From: Phyllobacterium bourgognense
GTDB taxonomy: Bacteria; Pseudomonadota; Alphaproteobacteria; Rhizobiales; Rhizobiaceae
Assembly (NCBI RefSeq): GCF_003337575.1
Contig: NZ_QPJM01000007.1
Span: 1-64,000, forward strand
Length of the DNA: 64,000 nucleotides
Direction: 5' to 3'
In this document: positions 36,318-44,924 of the stretch, piece after piece
Numbering within the stretch: the stretch's first letter is position 1
Layout: every line of letters starts with the position of its first letter
Position numbers and translations under genes: made by a program
The notes under the pieces: model-generated
The model's input: the letters and a program-made list of their open reading frames with translations, nothing else
What the model was told of the DNA's origin: nothing
The model's database searches: none

Positions 36318-37394
36318 ATGAAGACACACAAGATTGCAGCCATTCCGGGCGACGGTATTGGCAAGGAGGTTGTTGCTGCCGGGCTCCGTGTTCTCGATGC
36401 CTGCGCAACCCGCGATGGCACTTTTACTGTCGATGTCGCGAATTTCCCTTGGGGATCGGATTTCTACAAGGCTAATGGCGTCCTGATGCCCGAGGGCGGC
36501 ATCGATGAATTGAAAGCCTTCGACGCCATCTATTTCGGTGCGGTGGGTGCGCCAGACGTTCCTGATCACTTGACGCTATGGGGCCTGCGCCTCGCCATCT
36601 GCCAGCCTTTCGACCAATACGCCAATGTTCGTCCGACCCGTATTCTGCCGGGAATCGAAAGCCCCTTGCGCGGTGTTACTGCCGAGGATCTCGATTGGGT
36701 AATCGTCCGCGAGAATTCCGAGGGGGAATATGCCGGCCAGGGTGGCCGCTCGCACCGGGGCCTGCCGGAAGAGGTGGCGACGGAAGTCTCGATCTTCACG
36801 CGCGCCGGCGTAACCCGCATCATGCGCTTTGCTTTTCAATTGGCGCAATCGCGACCGCGCAAGCTCCTGACCGTCGTCACCAAATCGAACGCCCAGCGCC
36901 ATGGCATGGTATTGTGGGATGAGATCGCCCGCGAGGTTGCGATCGATTTTCCCGATGTTACCTGGGATAAGATGCTGGTCGACGCAATGACCGTGCGCAT
37001 GACGCTCAATCCGCGATCGCTCGATACGATCGTCGCCACCAATCTTCATGCCGATATCCTTTCTGATCTGGCGGCAGCACTTGCCGGATCTATCGGTATT
37101 GCACCAACCGCAAACCTCAATCCCGAGGGGCGCTTTCCTTCGATGTTCGAACCCATCCACGGCTCGGCTTTCGACATCACGGGCAAGGGCATCGCCAACC
37201 CGGTTGGGACATTCTGGTCGGCGGTAATGATGCTGGAACACCTCGGGGAACCTGCTGCCGCGGCGCGGCTCATGCGCGCCATCGAACGGGTCACTGCTGA
37301 CCCGGCACTGCACACACCGGACCTTCGCGGCAATGCAACGACGGACATGGTTACCGACGCGGTCTGTGCGGCAATTCTCGGCGACAATGAATAG
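36318..37394 (+). CDS. Isocitrate/isopropylmalate dehydrogenase family protein, tartrate-dehydrogenase-like (second)
   Basis: 358 residues from ATG 36318 with AAGGAG nine bases upstream. Motifs: 'IAAIPGDGIGKEVV', 'QPFDQYANVRPTRILPG', 'IVRENSEGEYAGQGG', Lys in VVTKSNAQRHG, 'NLHADILSDLAAAL', 'HGSAFDITGKGIANP'. The RENxEGEY loop keeps the catalytic Tyr and resembles tartrate/D-malate dehydrogenases more than IMDH or IDH. It would oxidise and possibly decarboxylate a 2-hydroxy diacid. First of three tightly spaced genes, 12 bp before the third paralogue. Confidence 0.85.
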   Translation: MKTHKIAAIPGDGIGKEVVAAGLRVLDACATRDGTFTVDVANFPWGSDFYKANGVLMPEGGIDELKAFDAIYFGAVGAPDVPDHLTLWGLRLAICQPFDQYANVRPTRILPGIESPLRGVTAEDLDWVIVRENSEGEYAGQGGRSHRGLPEEVATEVSIFTRAGVTRIMRFAFQLAQSRPRKLLTVVTKSNAQRHGMVLWDEIAREVAIDFPDVTWDKMLVDAMTVRMTLNPRSLDTIVATNLHADILSDLAAALAGSIGIAPTANLNPEGRFPSMFEPIHGSAFDITGKGIANPVGTFWSAVMMLEHLGEPAAAARLMRAIERVTADPALHTPDLRGNATTDMVTDAVCAAILGDNE

Positions 37395-37406
37395 GAAGGA
37401 AACAAG

Positions 37407-38510
37407 ATGCCAGCCAACAGTCTCAAGATTGCGGTGATTGCCGGCGACGGCATCGGAAAAGAGGTAGTCCCGGAAGGATTGCGCGTCCTCAAAACGGCCG
37501 CGGAAAAATTTGACCTCGATTTGACGTTCGACACGTTCGACTTTGCTTCGTGCGACTATTACGCGAAGCACGGCCGCATGATGCCCGAAGATTGGAAAGC
37601 GCAGATTGGCGGCCATGACGCTATCTTCTTCGGCGCCGTTGGCTGGCCTGAAACCGTTCCGGATCATATCTCGCTATGGGGTTCGCTCCTGCAGTTTCGG
37701 CGCGAGTTCGATCAATATGTGAACCTGCGTCCCGTACGCCTTATGCCAGGTGTGCCGTCACCTTTGGCAGATCGCAAGCCGGGCGATATCGATTTCTTTG
37801 TCGTTCGGGAAAACACCGAGGGCGAATATTCTTCGATCGGCGGCAAGATGTACCCCGGGACCGAGCGGGAGATCGTCGTTCAGGAGACGGTGATGAGCCG
37901 CATCGGCGTCGATCGGATTCTCCGTTTCGCCTTCGATCTTGCCCAAAGCCGCGGCAAGAAACACCTGACGTCGGCGACCAAATCCAACGGCATTTCGATC
38001 ACCATGCCCTATTGGGACGAGCGGGTGGAAGAGATGGCAAAGTCCTACGCCGACGTGCGCTGGGACAAATATCACATCGATATTCTTTGCGCGCACTTCG
38101 TGCTCAACCCTGACCGCTTCGATGTCGTCGTGGCATCCAACCTTTTCGGCGATATCCTCTCGGACCTTGGCCCTGCCTGCACGGGAACTATCGGCATCGC
38201 GCCTTCCGGCAACATTAACCCTGAGCGCAATTTTCCATCGCTGTTCGAGCCGGTTCATGGTTCGGCACCCGATATTGCCGGCAAGGGCATCGCCAACCCG
38301 ATCGGCCAGATCTGGGCGGGCGCCATGATGCTGGAGCATCTCGGCCACCCGCAGGCGGCGGCAGCTATCTTGGACGCAATCGAAGCGGTGCTCGCCGATC
38401 CCTCTTCGCGGACCGGCGATCTCGGCGGCACCGCCAACACGATCACGTGTGGCAGGGCGGTGGCGGAGGCGCTTTCCTCATCCAATTCCAACGCGTCGAG
38501 GGCGTCATGA
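37407..38510 (+). CDS. Tartrate dehydrogenase/D-malate dehydrogenase family protein (third)
   Basis: 367 residues, ATG after AGGAAACAAG. It has 'IAGDGIGKEVVPEGLRVL', 'REFDQYVNLRPVRLMPGV', 'RENTEGEYSSIGGK', 'LTSATKSNGISITMPYWDER' and 'HGSAPDIAGKGIANPIG'. The RENTEGEYSS and SATKSNG wording matches TtuC/DmlA-type enzymes (NAD-dependent, Mn2+/K+) acting on tartrate, D-malate or related acids. It is clearly a paralogue, not a duplicate, of the preceding gene. Its last four bases overlap the PdxA-like gene (ATGA). Confidence 0.88.
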   Translation: MPANSLKIAVIAGDGIGKEVVPEGLRVLKTAAEKFDLDLTFDTFDFASCDYYAKHGRMMPEDWKAQIGGHDAIFFGAVGWPETVPDHISLWGSLLQFRREFDQYVNLRPVRLMPGVPSPLADRKPGDIDFFVVRENTEGEYSSIGGKMYPGTEREIVVQETVMSRIGVDRILRFAFDLAQSRGKKHLTSATKSNGISITMPYWDERVEEMAKSYADVRWDKYHIDILCAHFVLNPDRFDVVVASNLFGDILSDLGPACTGTIGIAPSGNINPERNFPSLFEPVHGSAPDIAGKGIANPIGQIWAGAMMLEHLGHPQAAAAILDAIEAVLADPSSRTGDLGGTANTITCGRAVAEALSSSNSNASRAS

Positions 38511-39529
38511 GTACAGAACTGCCGATCATTGCCCTGACACCCGGCGACTGCACCGGAATTGGTCCGGAGCAAACCGCGCGAATTCTACACGACCGGCGGA
38601 TGTTGAGCACCGCCCGCGTCGTCGTTGTTGGCGATGCACGGGTCATCGATCTCGGGATGCGCCAGGCAGGCGTATCGTTTTCCTATAAGCGTTATACGTC
38701 GCCTGCCGCGGTTGACTGGTCCAATGATGCTGTGCCGGTCATCGACCTCGCCAATACGGATCCCGCACTTTATGCACCCGGGGTGGGCAGCGCGGAATCC
38801 GGTCGCGTAACTGGTGAGACATTGTCACGGGCAATCGATTTCGCCAAGGCCGGTGAAGTCGACGCGGTTTCCTTCGCACCGCTCAACAAGCGCGCCATGT
38901 ATGATGGCGGATGGAAATTTCCCGACGAGCACAAGATGTTCGCGCATCTGCTCGGCCACAAGGGCTATTTCAGCGAGATGAACGTGCTCGACAATCAGTG
39001 GATGTCGCGCGTCACATCGCATGTTTCACTCAGACAGGCAGTCGAGCAGATCAACCGACCGGCGATCGAAGACGCAATCGTGTTGGCGACGACGATGATG
39101 AAGAAAGCAGGGATTGAGTCTCCACGGCTTGCCGTTGCCGCGCTCAATCCGCACGGCGGCGAAGGCGGTTTGTTCGGAACCGAGGAAATCGAAATCATTC
39201 GCCCGGCTGTTCAAGCGATGGCCGCTAATGGCATCAACTGCGAGGGTCCCTTTCCGTCCGATACAGTCTATCTCAAGGCTTTTGCCGGAGACTATGACGG
39301 CGTTCTTTCCATGTATCATGACCAGGGCCAGATCGCGACGAAGATGCGCGGATTCAATCGGGGTGTGACGGTGACCGCGGGTCTCGATACCGTCTTCACA
39401 ACCCCGGCACACGGGACGGCATTTGATATCGTCGGCAAAGGCGTGGCTGATACCGGCGCGTTTGAAAACGCCATCAACCTGGCAAGCAGGCTGGTCCAGT
39501 TCAAACGGCTCAACGCGCTACAGGCTTGA
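38507..39529 (+). CDS. PdxA-family 4-hydroxythreonine-4-phosphate dehydrogenase homologue
   Basis: 340 residues from ATG 38507 (ATGA overlap with the preceding gene). 'IALTPGDCTGIGPEQ' at the N-terminus, 'FAPLNKRAMYDGG', 'LNPHGGEGGLFGTEE', metal site 'MYHDQGQI', and 'HGTAFDIVGKGVAD'. The PdxA2-type subfamily is used in catabolism of four-carbon sugar acids rather than vitamin B6 synthesis; no DUF1537 kinase partner is nearby. PdxA shares its fold with the IDH/IMDH family, making this the fourth such dehydrogenase in 5.5 kb. It overlaps the convergent ChrA gene by 12 bp. Confidence 0.85.
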   Translation: MSTELPIIALTPGDCTGIGPEQTARILHDRRMLSTARVVVVGDARVIDLGMRQAGVSFSYKRYTSPAAVDWSNDAVPVIDLANTDPALYAPGVGSAESGRVTGETLSRAIDFAKAGEVDAVSFAPLNKRAMYDGGWKFPDEHKMFAHLLGHKGYFSEMNVLDNQWMSRVTSHVSLRQAVEQINRPAIEDAIVLATTMMKKAGIESPRLAVAALNPHGGEGGLFGTEEIEIIRPAVQAMAANGINCEGPFPSDTVYLKAFAGDYDGVLSMYHDQGQIATKMRGFNRGVTVTAGLDTVFTTPAHGTAFDIVGKGVADTGAFENAINLASRLVQFKRLNALQA

Positions 39530-40072
39530 AATCCAGGTACCCAATGTCGATGCCAACATAGCGGCAAGGCCGCCAAGTGCCAGTACGCCCAAGACCGGGA
39601 ACCTTGGCGCAAAGTATAGGATCACGCCTGAAAGGCCAGCTATTACAAAGGCTGTGACCCCTCCATCGGCGAGCCGGAACAATGACAACACGCCGGCAAT
39701 GATCAAGCCAATACCGACCGGCGCCAAACCCTCCCGCATGGCGCGATGCCATTTCTTGTCGCGATGATGGTTTGTCAACTTGAAGACGGAATAGCATAGC
39801 AGCGATGATGGAACGAAGAGGGCGAGCGTCGCCACGAAAGCGCCGAGCCAGCCAGCGACCTTCCAGCCAATCACGGTAGCAAGCATCATTCCAGGCCCGG
39901 GAGCGGCGCGCGAAACTGCGAACAGGTCGAGAAACTCGCGAGAATTCACCCAGGCATGAACAGTGACTGTTTCATGTTGAATACCCGCCACAATCGCTGC
40001 GCCGCCCCCGATCGAGGTGAGCGAAAAAGGGATGAAGACCAGGGCGATTGCAACGAGGGTATCGAAACGCAC
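39518..40072 (-). CDS. Chromate transporter ChrA-family, C-terminal-type half (short CHR)
   Basis: 184 residues from a GTG at 40072, chosen because GGAGAATCTAAG precedes it and the upstream gene stops at 40074. About six helices; 'FIPFSLTSIGGGAAIVAGIQ' and 'FAVSRAAPGPGMMLATVIGW' are ChrA-family motifs. With the next gene it makes a split ChrA, a known arrangement in which two short proteins form the pump. Exports chromate, or a sulfate-like anion. Confidence 0.85.
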   Translation of the reverse strand: MRFDTLVAIALVFIPFSLTSIGGGAAIVAGIQHETVTVHAWVNSREFLDLFAVSRAAPGPGMMLATVIGWKVAGWLGAFVATLALFVPSSLLCYSVFKLTNHHRDKKWHRAMREGLAPVGIGLIIAGVLSLFRLADGGVTAFVIAGLSGVILYFAPRFPVLGVLALGGLAAMLASTLGTWISSL

Positions 40073-40073
40073 C

Positions 40074-40634
40074 TTAGATTCTCCGCCAGGCCAGAGCGAC
40101 GCTGATCGGGGCGATGACGCAAGCAACCGGAATGAGGGGAAAGCGGAAAATCCCGACAAGTATCGCCGTCACCGCAATGGTAATGATGGATGGAGGGAAT
40201 CGCATCGCCCTGCGAACGCCATGAACACACATGATGATCAGGAGGCCCATTGCAGCAAAGGCCACACCGTCCGAAATCACGGGCAACAAGGGATAGCCGG
40301 CAAGCGCATCGAACAACTGGCAAAGACCGACGACCGCAAAGAACGGGCCGACAAGAAAGCCAAGAACGCAGGCCAATGCGCCTACAGGCCCGCGCAATTG
40401 TTCACCCATGCAGATGACCAGATTGACCACATTCGCACCAGGCAGCATTTGCGAAATCGCCAGACTGCTCGAGAAATCCTCTTCGTCGATCCAGCGCTTG
40501 CTTAGGACGAACTCCCTGTAGAGCCAGCCGCTGAGGCCTCCACCGAAACTCAAGACTCCGATCTTGAAGCAAAGGAAGAAGAGAGAACGAAGGCGTGGTG
40601 TTTCTGGCGGAGAGGCAGGGACTGGAGAAATCAA
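40074..40634 (-). CDS. Chromate transporter ChrA-family, N-terminal-type half (short CHR)
   Basis: 186 residues. Motifs 'FKIGVLSFGGGLSGWLYREF' and 'LAISQMLPGANVVNLVICMG' identify a ChrA half-transporter with about five or six helices. The downstream half begins one base past its stop, and translation is probably coupled. The pair lies 135 bp downstream of the SDR gene in the same direction and may be read with that operon. Confidence 0.87.
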   Translation of the reverse strand: MISPVPASPPETPRLRSLFFLCFKIGVLSFGGGLSGWLYREFVLSKRWIDEEDFSSSLAISQMLPGANVVNLVICMGEQLRGPVGALACVLGFLVGPFFAVVGLCQLFDALAGYPLLPVISDGVAFAAMGLLIIMCVHGVRRAMRFPPSIITIAVTAILVGIFRFPLIPVACVIAPISVALAWRRI

Positions 40635-40769
40635 GGGCTGTGTCCGTTGCTTGGCTGAACGACTCTAACTTGATACGCGCTGATCTCGTCTTGGGTCGCC
40701 TGATGGCGTTAGTCAACCGGCAATTTCACGTGTTCAGCACATATTGTCGTGACCACTCCGCACCGCGCT

Positions 40770-41534
40770 TCAGGGCAGGAAAGCCCCACCGTTCACATGC
40801 ATCGTTTGTCCCGTTATGAAGCGCCCTGCCGGGCCGGCAAGATAGAGCACCGCATCCGCAACTTCGTCCGGCGTTCCGCGCCGGCCGACCAGTGTACGCG
40901 TCGTATTATGGTGCGCCGGCTCGCCTCCGGATGAGGTATGGGCGCGATTGGTATCGATCATTCCGGGCGAGACCAGATTCACAGTGACACCCCGCGGCCC
41001 AAGCTCATGCGCCAAGGCCTTGGTGAACCCATCAAGCCCAGCCTTGGCCGAAATGACATGGGCGCGGTTCATCGCCCCGGTATAGGCGGTAAGACCACCG
41101 ATATTGACGATTGCTCCCCCCTCACCTGCGATCAGATGGGGGATTGCAGCGCGGCTCATCAGAAACGCTCCATCCAGCGTCACACCCATGACTTCGCGCC
41201 AATCGGCGAAGGACAGTTTTTCAACCGGGGCCTCCCGCCGGATGGCTGCATTGTTGACGAGAAGGTCAAGACGACCGAGAACGTCGACAGTCTGAGCGAC
41301 AAGCCGCGCCGCGTCGGCCTCTTGCGCGACGTCGCCGAGAAGCACCGTGGCCCGGCTGCCGTGTGCTTCTACTTCGCGCGCCACGGATTCAGCCGCCGCC
41401 TGATCCGACCTTGCGATGATGGCGATCGAAGCACCGGCCTCGGCCAGCGCAAGCGCGATAGCGCGGCCGATATTGCGCGATGCACCCGTTACCAGCGCGA
41501 CGCGTCCTTTGAGTTCACGATTGTCCTCGCTCAT
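40770..41534 (-). CDS. Short-chain dehydrogenase/reductase with altered active site
   Basis: 254 residues; ATG overlaps the preceding stop (ATGA). The Rossmann start 'VALVTGASRNIGRAIALAL' and 'LLVNNAA' are typical. The usual catalytic Ser is replaced in 'IVNIGGLTAYTG', and the YxxxK Tyr is missing: the region reads 'RAHVISAKAG', so only the Lys is kept. Either it uses other residues or it is not a classic oxidoreductase. Last gene of the TctABC/PrpD operon. Confidence 0.85.
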   Translation of the reverse strand: MSEDNRELKGRVALVTGASRNIGRAIALALAEAGASIAIIARSDQAAAESVAREVEAHGSRATVLLGDVAQEADAARLVAQTVDVLGRLDLLVNNAAIRREAPVEKLSFADWREVMGVTLDGAFLMSRAAIPHLIAGEGGAIVNIGGLTAYTGAMNRAHVISAKAGLDGFTKALAHELGPRGVTVNLVSPGMIDTNRAHTSSGGEPAHHNTTRTLVGRRGTPDEVADAVLYLAGPAGRFITGQTMHVNGGAFLP

Positions 41535-42901
41535 GCCCGTGCCGCCCTCAAATTGACTTTTCTGCCCTCTGCTATCTCATTGAGTGAACTGCGCAATGCT
41601 GCGATCCTGCCGCTGTCAAAGCCGCCGAAACGCAGATTGGCCTCGAACTTGGCAGCCAGTTCAGCATCCGGCAATGGTTCATGTGCGCCGCCGCGCATGT
41701 AGGGCTGTTTGAATTCGTGCACGGTTCCGTCCTTCAGGGTTGCCTTGAGGTGGCCGGTGAAGTTTTTGGGATAAGGATCGTTCGGATCGATCTCATAGGA
41801 GATCTTCGCTGCGAGCGCTCGCACTTCGGGGTCCTTGACGCGTTCATTGGTAAACTGCCCGAGACCCGCCTCACCGTCGAGGAAACCGACTGCCATACAG
41901 AAAGGAGTGGAGAATTTTCCGGCATAGCCATTGGGTGGCCGATGCTTTTCAGCGAGTGGTTCCCACAGGCGATGAACGGTGCCCTCGCCTACCTTGCAAG
42001 TGATGGAAACGATGTCCGCCGGTAGCACGCCTGTGGCTGCCAGCTTCCTCACGCAGTCGATAAAGGGTTGGGTCATGGTCCCGCACGCGTAAGGCTTGAA
42101 CGCCAGTGTCTCGAGGATCCACTTTTTGCCTAGTCCATCAAGCAGGGGTACGAAATCTGGCGTCTTCGACGGAGCAAAGGCCTTGTAGAACCCATGCGAA
42201 CCATCGAAGACCGTGATAGGTCCGGTGAACCCTCCTTCTGCAAGAAGGGCAGCGCGCAACCCGGCTTGTGCCGCAGCTCCGGCATGCAGGCGCTTGGTCG
42301 AACTGCCATCGGCGAGATATTCGATGATGCCGGAGGCGAGACTGCCGGAAATGCCGAGTGCTCTGCCGATCGTCGCGGCGTCGAGACCAAGCGCCGCACC
42401 AACGGCGGCTGCAGCTGCTGGAGCCCCGAATATTGCAGTCGGGTGGAAGCCGGCCTTGTGGGTCGCCTGTGGTGCAACAAGGCTCATCCGGCACATCAAT
42501 TCGGAACCAACCGCAATGCCGCGCATCACTGCCTTGCCATCGAGGCCGCGTTTTTCGGCGATCGCCAAGACAGCCGAGACGATCACCGCCCCGGCGTGGA
42601 TGGGTCCGCCCTCAAAAGTGTCGTCATAGTCCTCCCCGTGGGCGGCTGTGCCATTGACGAGCGCGGCATCGTAGAGCCCGAGGCCGCGATCATGACCATA
42701 GGGCGTGCACGACCCTTCATCCACTGCACTGGCGAGCGCGGCCTGCACATAGTCCGTGTGTCTTGCAGCAATGGAAAGGCCGATAATATCGAATATCAGG
42801 CGGCGGCAGACATCGGCGACCGCAGATGGCGGCGCCGCCTCCTCGGCAAAGGCGGCTAGTTTGACCGCCACTGGTGTCGATGTCGGAACGGAATGGTTCA
42901 T
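41531..42901 (-). CDS. MmgE/PrpD family protein (second of three)
   Basis: 456 residues; ATG overlaps the TctA stop. It contains 'HGEDYDDTFEGGPIHAGAVI', 'GFHPTAIFGAPAAAAAVGAA', 'STKRLHAGAAAQAGLRAALL' and 'FKPYACGTMTQPFID'. The Asp pair and the Lys/His motif of the family are present; the wording differs from the other two paralogues, so it likely catalyses a different step. Sandwiched between a tricarboxylate transporter and an SDR, consistent with action on an imported di- or tricarboxylate. Confidence 0.88.
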   Translation of the reverse strand: MNHSVPTSTPVAVKLAAFAEEAAPPSAVADVCRRLIFDIIGLSIAARHTDYVQAALASAVDEGSCTPYGHDRGLGLYDAALVNGTAAHGEDYDDTFEGGPIHAGAVIVSAVLAIAEKRGLDGKAVMRGIAVGSELMCRMSLVAPQATHKAGFHPTAIFGAPAAAAAVGAALGLDAATIGRALGISGSLASGIIEYLADGSSTKRLHAGAAAQAGLRAALLAEGGFTGPITVFDGSHGFYKAFAPSKTPDFVPLLDGLGKKWILETLAFKPYACGTMTQPFIDCVRKLAATGVLPADIVSITCKVGEGTVHRLWEPLAEKHRPPNGYAGKFSTPFCMAVGFLDGEAGLGQFTNERVKDPEVRALAAKISYEIDPNDPYPKNFTGHLKATLKDGTVHEFKQPYMRGGAHEPLPDAELAAKFEANLRFGGFDSGRIAALRSSLNEIAEGRKVNLRAARA

Positions 42902-44394
42902 GAATGCGCTTCCTCGATTTTGGTCTTGCGGGCGTCGCGGAATTCGCGGCTAAGCGAAAAGACGACGAAGATGAGAGCGATCGACAGCAGGCAAACGGCA
43001 ATCGGATCCTGAAGGAATATCATGTGTTCGCCGCCTGACAGGACGAGCGAACGGCGATAGCTCGATTCCACCATGTGGCCGAGCACGACACCAAGGATCA
43101 TCGGCAGCACGGGGAAACCGGCGATCCTCATGAGATAGCCAACCAGGCCGAGTGCAAGTGCAATGCCGAGATCGAACAGACTGTTATTCAGGGTGAAGAT
43201 GCCTGACAGGATCAACGCAAAGATAAATCCGGCGCGGTAAGCCCGTGGTCTGTTAACAAGCCAGATGCAGGCGGGCAGGATGATCATACCAACACCGATC
43301 TGTGCAATGATAGCGATGAACGAGCCGACGTAGATACTGTCGATGACCTGCGCGCTCTGCTCGAAGAGGCGGGGGCCAGGGATGAGCCCGTGCATCAGCA
43401 AGCCGCCAAGCAGCACGGCTGTAGAATTGGAGCTTGGGATGCCGAAGCTGAGCAGCGGGATCAGCGCGGTACTTGCAACCGTGTTGTTGGCCGCCTCTGG
43501 CGCTGCGACTCCTTCCTCGGATCCTTTGCCAAAGGATTGCGGCGTCTTCGACCAGCGCTTGGCTTCGTTGTAAGACATGAAAGCTGCGATGGACCCGCCG
43601 CCACCTGGTGTCAGGCCCTCGAACAGACCAAGAATACAGCCGATAGTTTGCGAGCGCTTGAGCTTGTTCATCATTGACCAGCTCGGTAGCTTGATCCTGA
43701 TCGTCTCATTCAGTTGCAGGACGGTCGACGAGCCGGATTGGCTCATGAGCTCGGTAAGCGCGAACAGGCCAACCATGACAAGTACGGGTTCAATACCACC
43801 AAGAAGATCGGGAATATCGAAGGTGAAGCGTGTAACGCCGGAGATCGGATCCGTGCCCACAGTCGCGATCATCAATCCGACAGTCGCGGCCGCAAGGCCC
43901 TTGATCAATGACCCTCCGCTCATGGAGGCGATCACGCTAAGGCCGAGGATGCCGAGACCGAAATAGGATGGCGGCGTGAAAGCCAGCGCCAGCCAGGATA
44001 GGGGCTCGGTCAGCAAAATCAGCATCGCTAGTCCAAAGAGACTTCCAACGACGCCCGACATCAGCGAGATGCCTAGTGCCTCGCCTGCACGCCCCTGCCG
44101 GTTCATCTCATAGCCATCGATAACGGTGGCAGCGGAAGAGTTGGTTCCAGGCGTTCTTATGAGAATCGCCGGGATCGAGCCACCATACTCAGCCCCGATA
44201 TAGACGCATGCCAACAGCGCAATCGCTTGAGCGGGGTCCATCGTGTAGGTGAAAGGAAGAACGAGCGCCATGGTGATGGACGCGGATATGCCCGGCAAAG
44301 CGCCACCAAGGATGCCCCAGGTAAGCCCGCCAATGGCAACGAAGAAGAGTGGCGTCTCAGTCAGGAGGTGGATGATGTCCCAGAGTGTGGTCAT
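42898..44394 (-). CDS. tctA: Tripartite tricarboxylate transporter large membrane subunit
   Basis: 498 residues, about eleven helices. 'GILGGALPGISASITMALVL' and 'LLACVYIGAEYGGSIPAILI' are the TctA signature segments, and 'GLTPGGGGSIAAFMSYNEAK' is the second conserved repeat. Transports di- or tricarboxylates with its binding protein. ATG shares one base with the TctB stop (TGATG); stop overlaps the PrpD start. Confidence 0.93.
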   Translation of the reverse strand: MTTLWDIIHLLTETPLFFVAIGGLTWGILGGALPGISASITMALVLPFTYTMDPAQAIALLACVYIGAEYGGSIPAILIRTPGTNSSAATVIDGYEMNRQGRAGEALGISLMSGVVGSLFGLAMLILLTEPLSWLALAFTPPSYFGLGILGLSVIASMSGGSLIKGLAAATVGLMIATVGTDPISGVTRFTFDIPDLLGGIEPVLVMVGLFALTELMSQSGSSTVLQLNETIRIKLPSWSMMNKLKRSQTIGCILGLFEGLTPGGGGSIAAFMSYNEAKRWSKTPQSFGKGSEEGVAAPEAANNTVASTALIPLLSFGIPSSNSTAVLLGGLLMHGLIPGPRLFEQSAQVIDSIYVGSFIAIIAQIGVGMIILPACIWLVNRPRAYRAGFIFALILSGIFTLNNSLFDLGIALALGLVGYLMRIAGFPVLPMILGVVLGHMVESSYRRSLVLSGGEHMIFLQDPIAVCLLSIALIFVVFSLSREFRDARKTKIEEAHS

Positions 44395-44870
44395 CAGAAC
44401 ATTCCCTGGAAAAGCGTGCCTACCGGCTGATGGACGCCGAGCAGTTTGACAAAAATCGCCCAGTAGAACACCGCACCGCCAACCGCCGCTGCCACCACCA
44501 CCCAGTGGCGGGGAGCGCCCTCATACAACGCAACGGCACCAATCAGGAGAGCGGTACCGGCGACATAGCCGATAAACGGAAGGACAAAAACGTAAACCGC
44601 ACCCAGAAGGAGAAAGCCGATCGCGCGCGGCAAGCCGGCGTCACCCTCGTCGGCGTCTGCTGCCGCGGTCGCTGTTCGAGCTCGTCTGAGGAGCATCGCA
44701 CGTCCGATTAAAAGTACAGCAAGAATGGCAAGGATGACGGACAGCACACGCGGCAACCCCGTGGCACCCACTTCATCGGACAAGGTGCTGTCGGCGATTT
44801 GACTGGACCAGGCATAATACGTTCCGGAGACGGCAAGAAGGACAACGCCGCTGATAAGATCTTTGTACAT
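44394..44870 (-). CDS. tctB: Tripartite tricarboxylate transporter small membrane subunit
   Basis: 158 residues from ATG 44870, preceded by GAGGG seven bases upstream; ATG 44891 seven codons earlier is possible. Four membrane helices with a polar Ala/Asp-rich loop in the middle, as usual for TctB. Linked to tctA by a TGATG overlap. Confidence 0.88.
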   Translation of the reverse strand: MYKDLISGVVLLAVSGTYYAWSSQIADSTLSDEVGATGLPRVLSVILAILAVLLIGRAMLLRRARTATAAADADEGDAGLPRAIGFLLLGAVYVFVLPFIGYVAGTALLIGAVALYEGAPRHWVVVAAAVGGAVFYWAIFVKLLGVHQPVGTLFQGMF

Positions 44871-44892
44871 AGGGTGGCCCTCATACGACATA

Positions 44893-44916
44893 GGGGACGG
44901 CTGAAGGCCGATCCCC
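44893..44916 (-). other. Intercistronic hairpin between tctC and tctB
   Basis: GGGGACGGC (44893-44901) pairs with GCCG-A-TCCCC (44907-44916) with one bulged base and a 5-nt loop. It lies between the binding-protein stop (44925) and the membrane-subunit start. No U-tract; comparable to the hairpins at 24104 and 50726. Confidence 0.6.
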
Positions 44917-44924
44917 TCGCGTTA

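Noticed and set aside
36576-37667. Long minus-strand open frame (363 codons) opposite the second and third dehydrogenase genes
   Set aside because: It is antisense to genes with clear family motifs, has no recognisable domain and reflects the G+C-rich third positions of the real genes.
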